From Castellaniella daejeonensis (GTDB taxonomy: Bacteria; Pseudomonadota; Gammaproteobacteria; Burkholderiales; Burkholderiaceae_B): DNA of 64,000 nt. The DNA is taken from positions 1-64,000 of the forward strand of contig NZ_BAAAFN010000008.1 in NCBI RefSeq assembly GCF_039523555.1, written 5' to 3'. The translations under genes and the position numbers were made by a program. Shown piece by piece: positions 7,864-14,962 of the stretch (the first letter of the stretch is position 1; each line of letters starts with the position of its first letter). Below the pieces are notes generated by a model that searched no databases, was not told where the DNA came from, and was given only the letters and a program-made list of their open reading frames with translations.

Positions 7864-8151
7864 TCAGTAGTGGACCTTGCGCAATTCCACCGAGGGGATC
7901 TTCAATTGCCCCCGGTATTTCGTGACGGTGCGGCGCGCCACGAGAATGCCGTGGCGCGCCAGCCGCTGGGTCAGGTCCACGTCCGACAGTGGATGGGCCG
8001 GATCCTCCGCCTCGATCAGTTCCTGGATCAGCGCGCGCACCGCGCTGGCGGAGCAAGAGCCTGCGCCTTCCGTACCCAGTTCGCGGGAAAAGAAATGGCG
8101 GAATTCGTACAGACCCCGTGGTGTGATCATGTATTTGCCGGCCGTGGCACG
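7864..8151 (-). pseudogene. rpoN: Truncated sigma-54 gene (rpoN), 3' remnant
   Basis: The 96 codons read RATAGKYMITPRGLYEFRHFF ... ARRTVTKYRGQLKIPSVEL and end in TGA. This is the extreme C-terminus of RNA polymerase sigma-54: the second DNA-binding subdomain and the RpoN box (ARRTVTKYR), which recognises the -24 element. Similarity stops abruptly upstream of RATAGKYM; the core-binding and activator-response regions, over 350 residues, are absent. An internal ATG (8128-8130) could give an 88-residue peptide, but not a sigma factor. A functional rpoN copy, if any, must lie elsewhere. Confidence 0.88.
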
Positions 8152-8153
8152 GT

Positions 8154-8606
8154 GTGGACACGAAGATTGCCCGTATTTTCAACACCTATGGCCCGGGCAT
8201 GGCGCTGGACGACGGCCGGCTGGTTTCCAATCTCGTCGTCCAGGCACTGACAGGCTGCTCGATGACCCTCTATGGAGATGGCAGCCAGACGCGTTCGTTG
8301 TGCTACGTGGATGACCTGATCGAAGGCCTGGTGCGCCTGATGGAGAGCCCGGCCACCTTCCGGGGGCCGGTGAACCTGGGCAATCCCAGCGAGACTCCGG
8401 TGCTGGAAGTGGCCGGCGTCATCAGGGAACTGACCGGAACATCGGCGTCCGTGGTGCATCTGGCCCTGCCGCCGGATGACCCCAGGCGCCGCTGCCCCGA
8501 CATTACGCTCGCGCAGCACCACCTGGGCTGGTGGCCCGTGACCGGCTTGCGGGAAGGCCTGCGCAGGACAATCGCCGATTTCGTCGCGCGGATCAAGTCG
8601 GCTTGA
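8154..8606 (+). pseudogene. Truncated UDP-glucuronate decarboxylase-like gene, 3' remnant
   Basis: 150 codons matching the C-terminal half of the UXS/SDR epimerase family: VDTKIARIFNTYGPGM, NLVVQAL, the hallmark LYGDGSQTRSLCYVDDLIEG, GPVNLGNPSE, and PDITLAQHHLGWWP near the end. The N-terminal Rossmann half, with the NAD-binding glycine motif and catalytic YxxxK (normally about 150-180 residues), is missing, so the product cannot be active. The break coincides with that of the rpoN fragment on the opposite strand. UXS enzymes normally serve surface polysaccharide synthesis; no such genes neighbour it here. Confidence 0.85.
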
Positions 8607-8627
8607 GTCCTCCCGCGGTCCGGCTGC

Positions 8628-9194
8628 TCAGGCCCGTAGCGGCTTCAGCGCCGTCGCCCAGCGCAGCAGTTCGTCCAGCAGCGCGGTGGCGGATGCATCG
8701 ATCAGATCGTTGGATGTGAAATCGCCGTTTTCCTGGATGTGTGTGGCCACCATGGGGATGGCGACGCCTTCGACCATGGGCATCATCTTCAGGGTGGTGA
8801 CCTGCGGCTTGACCGACTGGACCGAGCGCAGGCCGCCCGAGACCCCGCCATAGCCGACGAAGCCGCAGGGCTTGTAGTTCCATTCCTTGTAGACGAAATC
8901 CAGCGCATTCACCAGTGATGGCGGTGCGCTGTAGTTGTATTCGGGCGTGACGAAGATATAGGCATCGGCGCTGGCCACGCTGGCGCTCCAGCGCTTGGTG
9001 TGGTCGTGCGTGTATTGCTGCATGCGGGGATGGACCGGCTCGTCGTAGAGCGGCAGATGGAAGTCGGCCAGATCCACCAGTTCGACGTCGAACTGCCCGT
9101 GATTGTGGGCGAATCCGTGAAACCAGCGTGCGACGGCGGGGCCGACGCGGCCCGGGCGGGTGCTGCAGATGATGACTTGAAGCTTGAGCGGCAT
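8628..9194 (-). CDS. NADPH-dependent FMN reductase family protein
   Basis: A 188-residue flavodoxin-like reductase. ICSTRPGRVGPAVARWF is the phosphate-binding loop of the NADPH-dependent FMN reductase family, VTPEYNYSAPPSLVNALDFVYKEW is the conserved flavin-contact region, and VGYGGVSGG follows. The start at 9194 (MPLKLQVIICSTRPG) was chosen over one 38 codons upstream because the family begins just before the first beta strand and AGGA sits 8 bp before this ATG. A pirin gene lies just upstream on the same strand. A quinone or azo-dye reductase role is also possible. Confidence 0.88.
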   Translation of the reverse strand: MPLKLQVIICSTRPGRVGPAVARWFHGFAHNHGQFDVELVDLADFHLPLYDEPVHPRMQQYTHDHTKRWSASVASADAYIFVTPEYNYSAPPSLVNALDFVYKEWNYKPCGFVGYGGVSGGLRSVQSVKPQVTTLKMMPMVEGVAIPMVATHIQENGDFTSNDLIDASATALLDELLRWATALKPLRA

Positions 9195-9273
9195 CGTGTG
9201 TTTCCTTGCATGAAGCGTTGGAGAATGCTGGCAGTGGTTGTTTCCGAGAAGGATCGGGCGGTGGGTGGCAGCA

Positions 9274-10155
9274 TCAGCCCGCGCCTTCCGGCAGCGGGAT
9301 GAATTCACGGTCGTCGCCCACGGGCAGTTTCATGCGCTGGGCACGCCAGTCTTCGCGGGCCTGCTCGATCCGGTCGCGCGAGGATGACACGAAATTCCAG
9401 TGGATGAACCGTTCCCCGACGGGATCGCCGCCAAGCAGCATGACGGTGGACGGACCGTGGGCCTGGATCCGCGCAGCGCGGCCCGGTTCCAGGACCAGCA
9501 TCCGCCCCTCGGACAGCCGGTAGCCGTCCAGTTCGATTTCTCCCCGGGCGACGTAGACGGCGCGTTCCGGATGGTCCGTGCCCAGGGAGCGGCGCGCGCC
9601 GTCGGCCATGTCCCAATGCAGGTAGAACAGGGGAGAATGCGTCTTGACGCGGGCGGTCGCGCCTTCGATGGTGCCGGCGATCAGCCGGCCGGAAACGCCG
9701 TCTTCGCTGAATTCCGGCAGCTCGGCCGCGCCTTGGTGATGATGGAATTCGGGTGCCGTTTCCTCGTGTTCGCGAGGCAGGGCGACCCAGGCCTGGATTC
9801 CGTGCATGGTGGCGCCGTGGGCTCGGGCGTATTCCAGTCGTTCGCTGTGGGTGATGCCGCTGCCGGCGGTCATCCAGTTGACTTCGCCGGGGCGGATTTC
9901 CTGGTTCGATCCCAGGCTGTCGCGATGAGTGACGGCGCCGCTGTACAGGTAGGTGACGGTGGACAGGCCGATGTGCGGATGCGGCCGGACATCCAGCTCG
10001 CGCGGTGCGCCGCGCGCCACTTCGAGCGGACCCATGTGGTCGAGGAAGATGAAAGGCCCGACCATGCGTCGCTTGCGGTAGGGAAGTACGCGTCCGACGA
10101 TGAAACCGCCGCCCAGGTCGTGCGGGCGGCAGTCGATCAGCAGGGTGGCGGTCAT
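9274..10155 (-). CDS. Pirin family protein
   Basis: A 293-residue bicupin of the pirin family. The N-terminal cupin keeps the metal ligands seen in pirins: RPHPHIGLSTVTYLYSG (two His) and GSGITHSERLE (His and Glu). DHMGPLEVARGAPRELDVRPHPHIGL is the family signature region; the C-terminal cupin ends with LLGGDPVGERFIHWNFVSSS. Some pirins act as quercetin 2,3-dioxygenases, others as redox-sensing regulators, and the sequence does not decide. GAGGA precedes the ATG. Co-oriented with the FMN reductase, 79 bp apart. Confidence 0.9.
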   Translation of the reverse strand: MTATLLIDCRPHDLGGGFIVGRVLPYRKRRMVGPFIFLDHMGPLEVARGAPRELDVRPHPHIGLSTVTYLYSGAVTHRDSLGSNQEIRPGEVNWMTAGSGITHSERLEYARAHGATMHGIQAWVALPREHEETAPEFHHHQGAAELPEFSEDGVSGRLIAGTIEGATARVKTHSPLFYLHWDMADGARRSLGTDHPERAVYVARGEIELDGYRLSEGRMLVLEPGRAARIQAHGPSTVMLLGGDPVGERFIHWNFVSSSRDRIEQAREDWRAQRMKLPVGDDREFIPLPEGAG

Positions 10156-10232
10156 GGTGTCCTCGCGCGGGCCGGTGGAGGCGGCCCCGCGATTACGATA
10201 CTACAGCCTCGTGTTTGCGATGCCGATCGCTA

Positions 10233-11528
10233 CTACATGTGGCTGGGCAGCCAGGTGGCCAGCCCTGGAAAGTACCACAGGGTGACCAGCAGCAGCACCA
10301 TCAGGCTGAAGTAGGGGGCGCAGACCCGGGCCAGGTAGGTGATTTCCTTGCCGGTCATGCTCTGCAGCACGAACAGGTTGAATCCCACCGGCGGCGTGAT
10401 CTGGGCGGTTTCCACCGTGATCACGAGGAAGATGCCGAACCAGACCGGATCGATGCCGGCTGCCTGGATGATGGGCAGCACGACGCCCATGGTCAGGACG
10501 ATGGTGGAAATGCCGTCCAGGAAGCAGCCCAGCACGACGTAGAACAGGGCAAGCGCCACGATCAGCATGCCGGGCGACAGGTTCAGCCCGCCGACGAATT
10601 CCGCCAGCTGGCGGGGCAGGCCGATGTAGCCCATGGACAGGGTCATGAAGGCGGCGCCGGCCAGGATCAGGGCGATCATGCAGTACAGGCGCGTGGCGCC
10701 CAGCAGGGAATCGCGGAACGATTTCCAGGTCAGGGTCTTCTGCCAGGCCGACAGCAGGAAGGCGCCGATGACGCCGATGGCCGCCGATTCGGTGGCCGTG
10801 GCCACGCCGCTGTAGATGCTGAAGATCACGCCCAGGATCAGCAGGACCACCGGAATCAGCTGGCGCGACTCGCGCAGCTTTTCGGCCAGGGAAAGCCCGG
10901 CCGCCGATTCCGGCACGCGCTCGGGTCGCAGCAGGGCCCAGCCGGCGATCCAGCCGCTGAACAGCAGGGCGAGCAGCAGCCCCGGAATCACCCCGGCGAT
11001 GAACAGCTTGGCGATCGAGGTTTCCGCCGCCACACCATAGACGATGAGGATGATGGACGGCGGGATCAGCAGCCCCAGGGTGGCAGGACCGCCCAGCGAG
11101 CCGATGATCTGCGCGTCGGGATAGCCGCGCTTCCGCAGTTCCGGCAGGTTCATGCGGCCCACCGTGACGCAGGTGGCGGCCGAGGACCCGCAGACCGAGG
11201 CGAAGATCGTGCAGCCCAGCACGTTGGTGTGCAGCAGGCGTCCGGGCAGCCGGTTCACCCAGGGAGCCAGGCCGCGGAACAGATTTTCCGAAAGATTGGT
11301 GCGATACAGGATCTCGCCCATCCAGATGAACAGGGGCAGGGCCGTCAGGGTCCAGCTGCTGGTGCTGCCCCAGATCGTGATGGCCATGGCGTCGCCCGCT
11401 GCGCGGCTGGAGAAGAACTCCATGCCGAACCAGGCCACGCCGGCCAGGGTCAGGCCGACCCAGACTCCGCCGCCCAGCAGCGCAAAGAGGACGACGATCA
11501 GGGCAATGCTGGCCGTGATCTCATTCAT
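10233..11528 (-). CDS. dctM: TRAP transporter large permease subunit (DctM type)
   Basis: A 431-residue membrane protein with about 12 hydrophobic segments, the DctM/SiaM-type channel of a tripartite ATP-independent periplasmic transporter, which uses ion gradients to import organic acids. Typical stretches are MGEILYRTNLSENLFRGLAPWVNRLPG, GSSAATCVTVGRMNLPEL, LGGPATLGLLIPPSIILIVYG and a C-terminal QITPPVGFNLFVLQSMTG. Its start overlaps the DctQ stop by 8 bp. The neighbouring regulator and shared operator suggest the substrate is the one degraded by the Pxp/biotin enzymes. Confidence 0.93.
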   Translation of the reverse strand: MNEITASIALIVVLFALLGGGVWVGLTLAGVAWFGMEFFSSRAAGDAMAITIWGSTSSWTLTALPLFIWMGEILYRTNLSENLFRGLAPWVNRLPGRLLHTNVLGCTIFASVCGSSAATCVTVGRMNLPELRKRGYPDAQIIGSLGGPATLGLLIPPSIILIVYGVAAETSIAKLFIAGVIPGLLLALLFSGWIAGWALLRPERVPESAAGLSLAEKLRESRQLIPVVLLILGVIFSIYSGVATATESAAIGVIGAFLLSAWQKTLTWKSFRDSLLGATRLYCMIALILAGAAFMTLSMGYIGLPRQLAEFVGGLNLSPGMLIVALALFYVVLGCFLDGISTIVLTMGVVLPIIQAAGIDPVWFGIFLVITVETAQITPPVGFNLFVLQSMTGKEITYLARVCAPYFSLMVLLLVTLWYFPGLATWLPSHM

Positions 11529-12027
11529 GGTGGAGCTCCTCGGTGGCGGCGGCCGGGCGCTTGCCCGACAGTTCCAGGACGAACTCGTCCAGGAAGGCGA
11601 TGAAGAAGATCAGGGTGCCCACGGCCATGGGGATCTGGGGGATCCACATCGGCGTGGCGTCGATGCCCGTGGAGATGTCCTGGAAAGACCAGGATTGCCA
11701 CACCAGGCGTACGGAGTACAGGGCCAGAAAGCCCGACAGTGCGACGGCAATGAGCAGGGCGATGATTTCGAGCGCCCGGCGTCCCTTGCCGTGCAGCATG
11801 CTCAGGACCAGGGTGACGCGGATGTGTTCGCCGTGCTTCAGCGTGCTGGCCAGTGCCAGGAATCCGGCGCCGGCCATGGCGTAGCCTGCGTAGGCGTCGG
11901 CGCCGCCGATCGGAAAGCCCAGCAGGCGGCCCAGGATCATCAGGGTCACCATCAGCAGCACGCCGATCATGCACAGGCCGGCCAGCCAGCCGCTGGCGGT
12001 GTAGAGTCCATCGAGAAAGCGGCGCAT
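11521..12027 (-). CDS. dctQ: TRAP transporter small permease subunit (DctQ type)
   Basis: A 168-residue protein with four hydrophobic helices, the small membrane subunit that pairs with DctM. ASGWLAGLCMIGVLLMVTLMILGR is helix 1, DAYAGYAMAGAGFLALASTLKHGEHIRVTLV is the conserved middle part of the family, and the end carries an acidic/His tail. It overlaps dctM by 8 bp. Between it and the binding-protein gene lie two strong hairpins. Confidence 0.92.
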   Translation of the reverse strand: MRRFLDGLYTASGWLAGLCMIGVLLMVTLMILGRLLGFPIGGADAYAGYAMAGAGFLALASTLKHGEHIRVTLVLSMLHGKGRRALEIIALLIAVALSGFLALYSVRLVWQSWSFQDISTGIDATPMWIPQIPMAVGTLIFFIAFLDEFVLELSGKRPAAATEELHHE

Positions 12028-12050
12028 GGCAAGTTCCTATGGATCGGGGA

Positions 12051-12093
12051 ACCGCGCGCCGTCCGGCGCGCGGTGGCGGCCCGACGGGCCGCC
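12051..12093 (-). repeat. Two tandem GC hairpins between dctP and dctQ
   Basis: ACCGCGCGCC (12051-12060) pairs with GGCGCGCGGT (12065-12074), and GGCGGCC (12075-12081) pairs with GGCCGCC (12087-12093). Hairpins between a binding-protein gene and its membrane subunits often stabilise the upstream mRNA, giving more binding protein than permease; that role is inferred here. Confidence 0.5.
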
Positions 12094-12103
12094 GGGGTGT
12101 GTA

Positions 12104-13084
12104 TCAAAGGCTGGAACGGTAGGCGTCCAGGATCTGCTTGCCTTCGTCGCCGGCCTTGGCGGTCCATTCCTGGATGACGGTGTCGCCCACCTTGGCCAGG
12201 TCGGACTTGAGCTGGGCCGAAGGTTCGACGATTTCCATGCCGCCGGCCTTCAGCTTGGCGATGGAATCGGCGTCGACCTTGCGGGATGCTTCCCAGCCGC
12301 GCTGCTCGGCTGCGGCTGCGGCCTTCATCAGGGCCTCGCGCGAGGCGGGGGACAGGGCCTCGACGGCTTTCTTGTTGGCGACCACGGCGTTCTTCGGGAT
12401 CCAGGCGCGCACGTTGGTGAAGTATTTCAGGTTCTCGTAGAGCTTGTTGTCCGCGCCGGTGGCGCTGGATGTGATCAGGCCTTCGATCACGCCGGTGGCC
12501 AGCGCCTGTGTCAGTTCGGCTTCCTGGATGGTGACGGGCTGGGCGCCGACCAGTTCGCCGATGCGGGCGGTGGTGGGGCTGTAGACGCGCCATTTCATGC
12601 CTTTCAGGTCGGCGCCGGAATTGATGGGCTTGTTGCTGTAGATGCTCTGCGGAGGCCAGGCCACGGCATACAGCAGCACCATTCCCTGCTGGTCCAGCTT
12701 CTTTTCCAGGGCAGGCTTCTGGGCCTGGTAGAGCTTCCAGGCTTCGTCGTAGTTGCTGGCCAGGAAGGGCAGGCCGTCGACGCCGAAGGGTTGCCATTCG
12801 TTCTGGAAGCTGACCATGAAGAATTCACCGGCCTGGGCCTGGTTGCCCTGCACGGCACGCTTGATTTCAGGCATCTTGAAGAGGGATGCGCCGGAATGGA
12901 CGGTGATCTTCAGATCGCCCTGGGTGGCTGCATCCACGTCTTTCGCGAACTGGGCCAGGTTCTGCGAGTGGAAATTGAAGGCGGGATAGGCCGAAGCCAG
13001 GTCCCACTGTGTGGCGGCCTGAACCTGGGCGGTAAGGCCCAGACCGGCGACCAGGGCGGTGGCGAGGAAAATGCGACGCTTCAT
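12104..13084 (-). CDS. dctP: TRAP transporter substrate-binding protein (DctP type)
   Basis: A 326-residue periplasmic solute-binding protein. It begins with a Sec signal peptide (MKRRIFLATALVAGLGLTAQVQA, cut after AQA). The mature part has the TRAP pattern: WDLASAYPAFNFHSQNLAQFA, SGASLFKMPEIKRAVQGNQAQAGEFF, and LKGMKWRVYSPTTARIGELVGAQPV, the region that holds the carboxylate-binding arginine in this family. AGGAG precedes the ATG. First gene of a dctP-dctQ-dctM operon downstream of a GntR gene; no GlcNAc, sialic acid or C4-specific signature was recognised, so the ligand is open. Confidence 0.92.
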   Translation of the reverse strand: MKRRIFLATALVAGLGLTAQVQAATQWDLASAYPAFNFHSQNLAQFAKDVDAATQGDLKITVHSGASLFKMPEIKRAVQGNQAQAGEFFMVSFQNEWQPFGVDGLPFLASNYDEAWKLYQAQKPALEKKLDQQGMVLLYAVAWPPQSIYSNKPINSGADLKGMKWRVYSPTTARIGELVGAQPVTIQEAELTQALATGVIEGLITSSATGADNKLYENLKYFTNVRAWIPKNAVVANKKAVEALSPASREALMKAAAAAEQRGWEASRKVDADSIAKLKAGGMEIVEPSAQLKSDLAKVGDTVIQEWTAKAGDEGKQILDAYRSSL

Positions 13085-13256
13085 GGAGGGCTCCTGGAGA
13101 ATGATCGGAAGGACATCGCGCGCGGCCGCGAGCCGGCCCGGACGATGGCTGTTGACAAAGATAGACCATTGACGGTCCTGCGTCGATCAGGGTTATCAAC
13201 AATAATATGGAGTTTGTAGTTGATGTAGTCTCTGATCGTTGGTTTATTTTATATAT

Positions 13257-13269
13257 ATTGTTGAACAAT
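13257..13269. promoter_or_regulatory. Palindromic operator upstream of the TRAP operon
   Basis: ATTGTTGAACAAT is a perfect 13-bp palindrome in an AT-rich patch 173 bp before dctP. A near-identical 13-mer occurs at 14088-14100 between the GntR gene and pxpA, and a half copy (ATCAACAAT, complement of ATTGTTGAT) at 13195-13203. Predicted binding site of the neighbouring FCD-type GntR regulator. Confidence 0.6.
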
Positions 13270-13326
13270 CTTGAGCGAGGCATGTCCATGGACAGTCGGC
13301 CGGACACGCCGCGGGCAGGGGCCGGG

Positions 13327-13998
13327 TCATTCGACGTGAGCGGAATAGACGGACAGCACCATGCGTTCGGACTGAGTCAGGTAGTTTTCCAGGTGACGGG
13401 CCGCCGCCGCCGTGTCGCCGAGTTCGAACAATTCCAGCAGGCGGGCGTTCAGATCGACGAAAGGCGCATGCAGATATTCGGGATCATCCAGCAGGCCGAA
13501 GGCCAGCCGCAGTTCGGCCGAGATATCGGCGAACATGGTCGAGAGGCGCGCGCTGTCGGCCAGGGCCACGATGCTTGCGTGGAACAGCATGTTGGCCGAG
13601 CCGACTTCCAGCCAGTCGCCCGCATCACGCATGCGGCGCGCGTGCGCCAGGGCCTGTTCCATGCGCTTGTGCGCGGGGTGGCGTGGCCATGCCTGGGCCA
13701 GGGCCTGGCACTCGATCAGGCGGCGCACGCGGTAGATGTCGATGATGTCGGCGATCGACGGCACCACCACGGAGACCCCGCGGTTCGGTTCGTGCCGCAG
13801 CAGCCCTTCCTTGGACAGGATCCGGAAGGCCTCGCGCAGGGTGTTGCGCGAGACTTCCAGTTGCTCGCTCAACCCGGCCTCGGACAGCCGCTGCCCGGCC
13901 CGCAGCTGGCCCTGAATGAGTTGCTGGCGGATGGTTTCGGCGACCGTGTCGGTCAGGCTCGGTGTGGCGGCAGGGCTGGGATAATGACGGGAGTGCAT
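13327..13998 (-). CDS. GntR-family regulator, FCD subfamily
   Basis: A 223-residue regulator: winged helix at residues 15-80 (DTVAETIRQQLIQGQLRAGQ, then LSEQLEVSRNTLREAFRILSKEGLL) and an all-helical FCD effector domain. The domain shows the metal/ligand residues typical of that fold (RLIECQALAQAW, NMLFHASIVALA, HAPFVDLNARLLEL). The start at 13998 (MHSRHYPSPAATPSL) is preferred over one 40 codons upstream, which would run through the promoter of pxpA. It is divergent from pxpA and read toward the TRAP operon, with matching palindromes on both sides, so it very likely controls both. The ligand is probably the transported acid. Confidence 0.9.
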   Translation of the reverse strand: MHSRHYPSPAATPSLTDTVAETIRQQLIQGQLRAGQRLSEAGLSEQLEVSRNTLREAFRILSKEGLLRHEPNRGVSVVVPSIADIIDIYRVRRLIECQALAQAWPRHPAHKRMEQALAHARRMRDAGDWLEVGSANMLFHASIVALADSARLSTMFADISAELRLAFGLLDDPEYLHAPFVDLNARLLELFELGDTAAAARHLENYLTQSERMVLSVYSAHVE

Positions 13999-14087
13999 GG
14001 TTATCCTGGAAATCGCGGCGCGGGCAGGGCTTCCTGCCGTGGGCCATCGGGGCTCGGCCCGGATGGAAATGAAACATGGGCCGGCGG

Positions 14088-14100
14088 ATTGTTCAACGAT
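14088..14100. promoter_or_regulatory. Operator between the GntR gene and pxpA
   Basis: ATTGTTCAACGAT matches the TRAP-operon palindrome ATTGTTGAACAAT at 11 of 13 positions. It lies 34 bp before the pxpA start and 90 bp before the GntR start, placed to regulate both directions. Confidence 0.55.
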
Positions 14101-14133
14101 TCGTCGTCCGTTTTGCAATCATAAGGAACGCAC

Positions 14134-14898
14134 ATGGACTTGAACAGCGATCTCGGCGAAAGCTACGGCGCATGGCGCATGGGCGATGACGCCGCCATGC
14201 TGGATATCGTCACCAGCGCCAACGTCGCCTGCGGCTTTCATGCGGGGGATCCGGCCGGCATTCTGGATACCCTGCGCGCCGCCGCGGAACGCGGCGTCGC
14301 CATCGGGGCACACGTGGCCTATCCCGACCTGGCCGGCTTCGGCCGTCGCAACATGGATCCGGCCAGCCGGGAACTGGTGGCCGATGTCATCTACCAGATC
14401 GGCGCGCTGCAGGGCCTGGCCGCCGCCGCCGACACCCGGGTGACCTACGTCAAGCCGCATGGCGCCCTGTACAACACGATTGCGCATGACAGGCGCCAGG
14501 CGGATGACGTCATGACCGCCCTGCTGGAGCTGGATCCGGGTCTGGTCCTGATGGGACTGGCCGGCTCGCCCCTGCTGGACTGGGCGCGGGAGCGCGGCCT
14601 GCGAGTGGTGGCCGAGGCGTTTGCCGACCGGGCCTACACGCCTGAAGGCGTACTGGTCTCGCGCCGCGAGGCGGGCGCCGTGCTGCACGACCCGGCCCAG
14701 GTCGCGGACCGCATGCTGGACCTGGTGCGCACGGGCGAGATCACTGCGATCGATGGCAGTCGCGTGCGCCTGCAGGCCGATTCCATCTGCGTGCATGGCG
14801 ACAGTCCGGGGGCCGTCGCCATGGCGCGCGCCGTGCGGCAAAGGCTGGAAGCGGCCGGAGTCGATCTGGCGCCGTTCGCCGCTGCGCGGGCGTCATGA
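14134..14898 (+). CDS. pxpA: 5-oxoprolinase subunit A (LamB/YcsF family)
   Basis: A 254-residue LamB/YcsF protein. MDLNSDLGESYGAWRMGDDAAML and TSANVACGFHAGDP are the family N-terminal signature, with THR/HGALYN-type residues in VKPHGALYNTIAHD and AYTPEGVLVSR later. In the known PxpABC enzyme this subunit acts with PxpB and PxpC in ATP-dependent opening of 5-oxoproline to glutamate. It heads the operon pxpA-pxpBC-biotin carboxylase, with AAGGA 6 bp before the ATG. The presence of a biotin carboxylase in the operon means the true substrate may differ from 5-oxoproline. Confidence 0.9.
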   Translation: MDLNSDLGESYGAWRMGDDAAMLDIVTSANVACGFHAGDPAGILDTLRAAAERGVAIGAHVAYPDLAGFGRRNMDPASRELVADVIYQIGALQGLAAAADTRVTYVKPHGALYNTIAHDRRQADDVMTALLELDPGLVLMGLAGSPLLDWARERGLRVVAEAFADRAYTPEGVLVSRREAGAVLHDPAQVADRMLDLVRTGEITAIDGSRVRLQADSICVHGDSPGAVAMARAVRQRLEAAGVDLAPFAAARAS

Positions 14899-14962
14899 TC
14901 GCGCCGGACCGCTGCCAGCCGTGCGTGCCGGTTTCCGGACCCGGTGTTCGGGGGACTGCATC

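Noticed and set aside
8128..8130. Internal ATG in the rpoN remnant as the start of a real 88-residue gene
   Set aside because: The sequence before it still matches sigma-54 (RATAGKY), so the ATG is internal and the unit is a truncated gene.
10215..11603. A 462-codon plus-strand frame opposite dctM
   Set aside because: Gln/Asp/Gly/Arg-rich shadow of a membrane protein gene read backwards.
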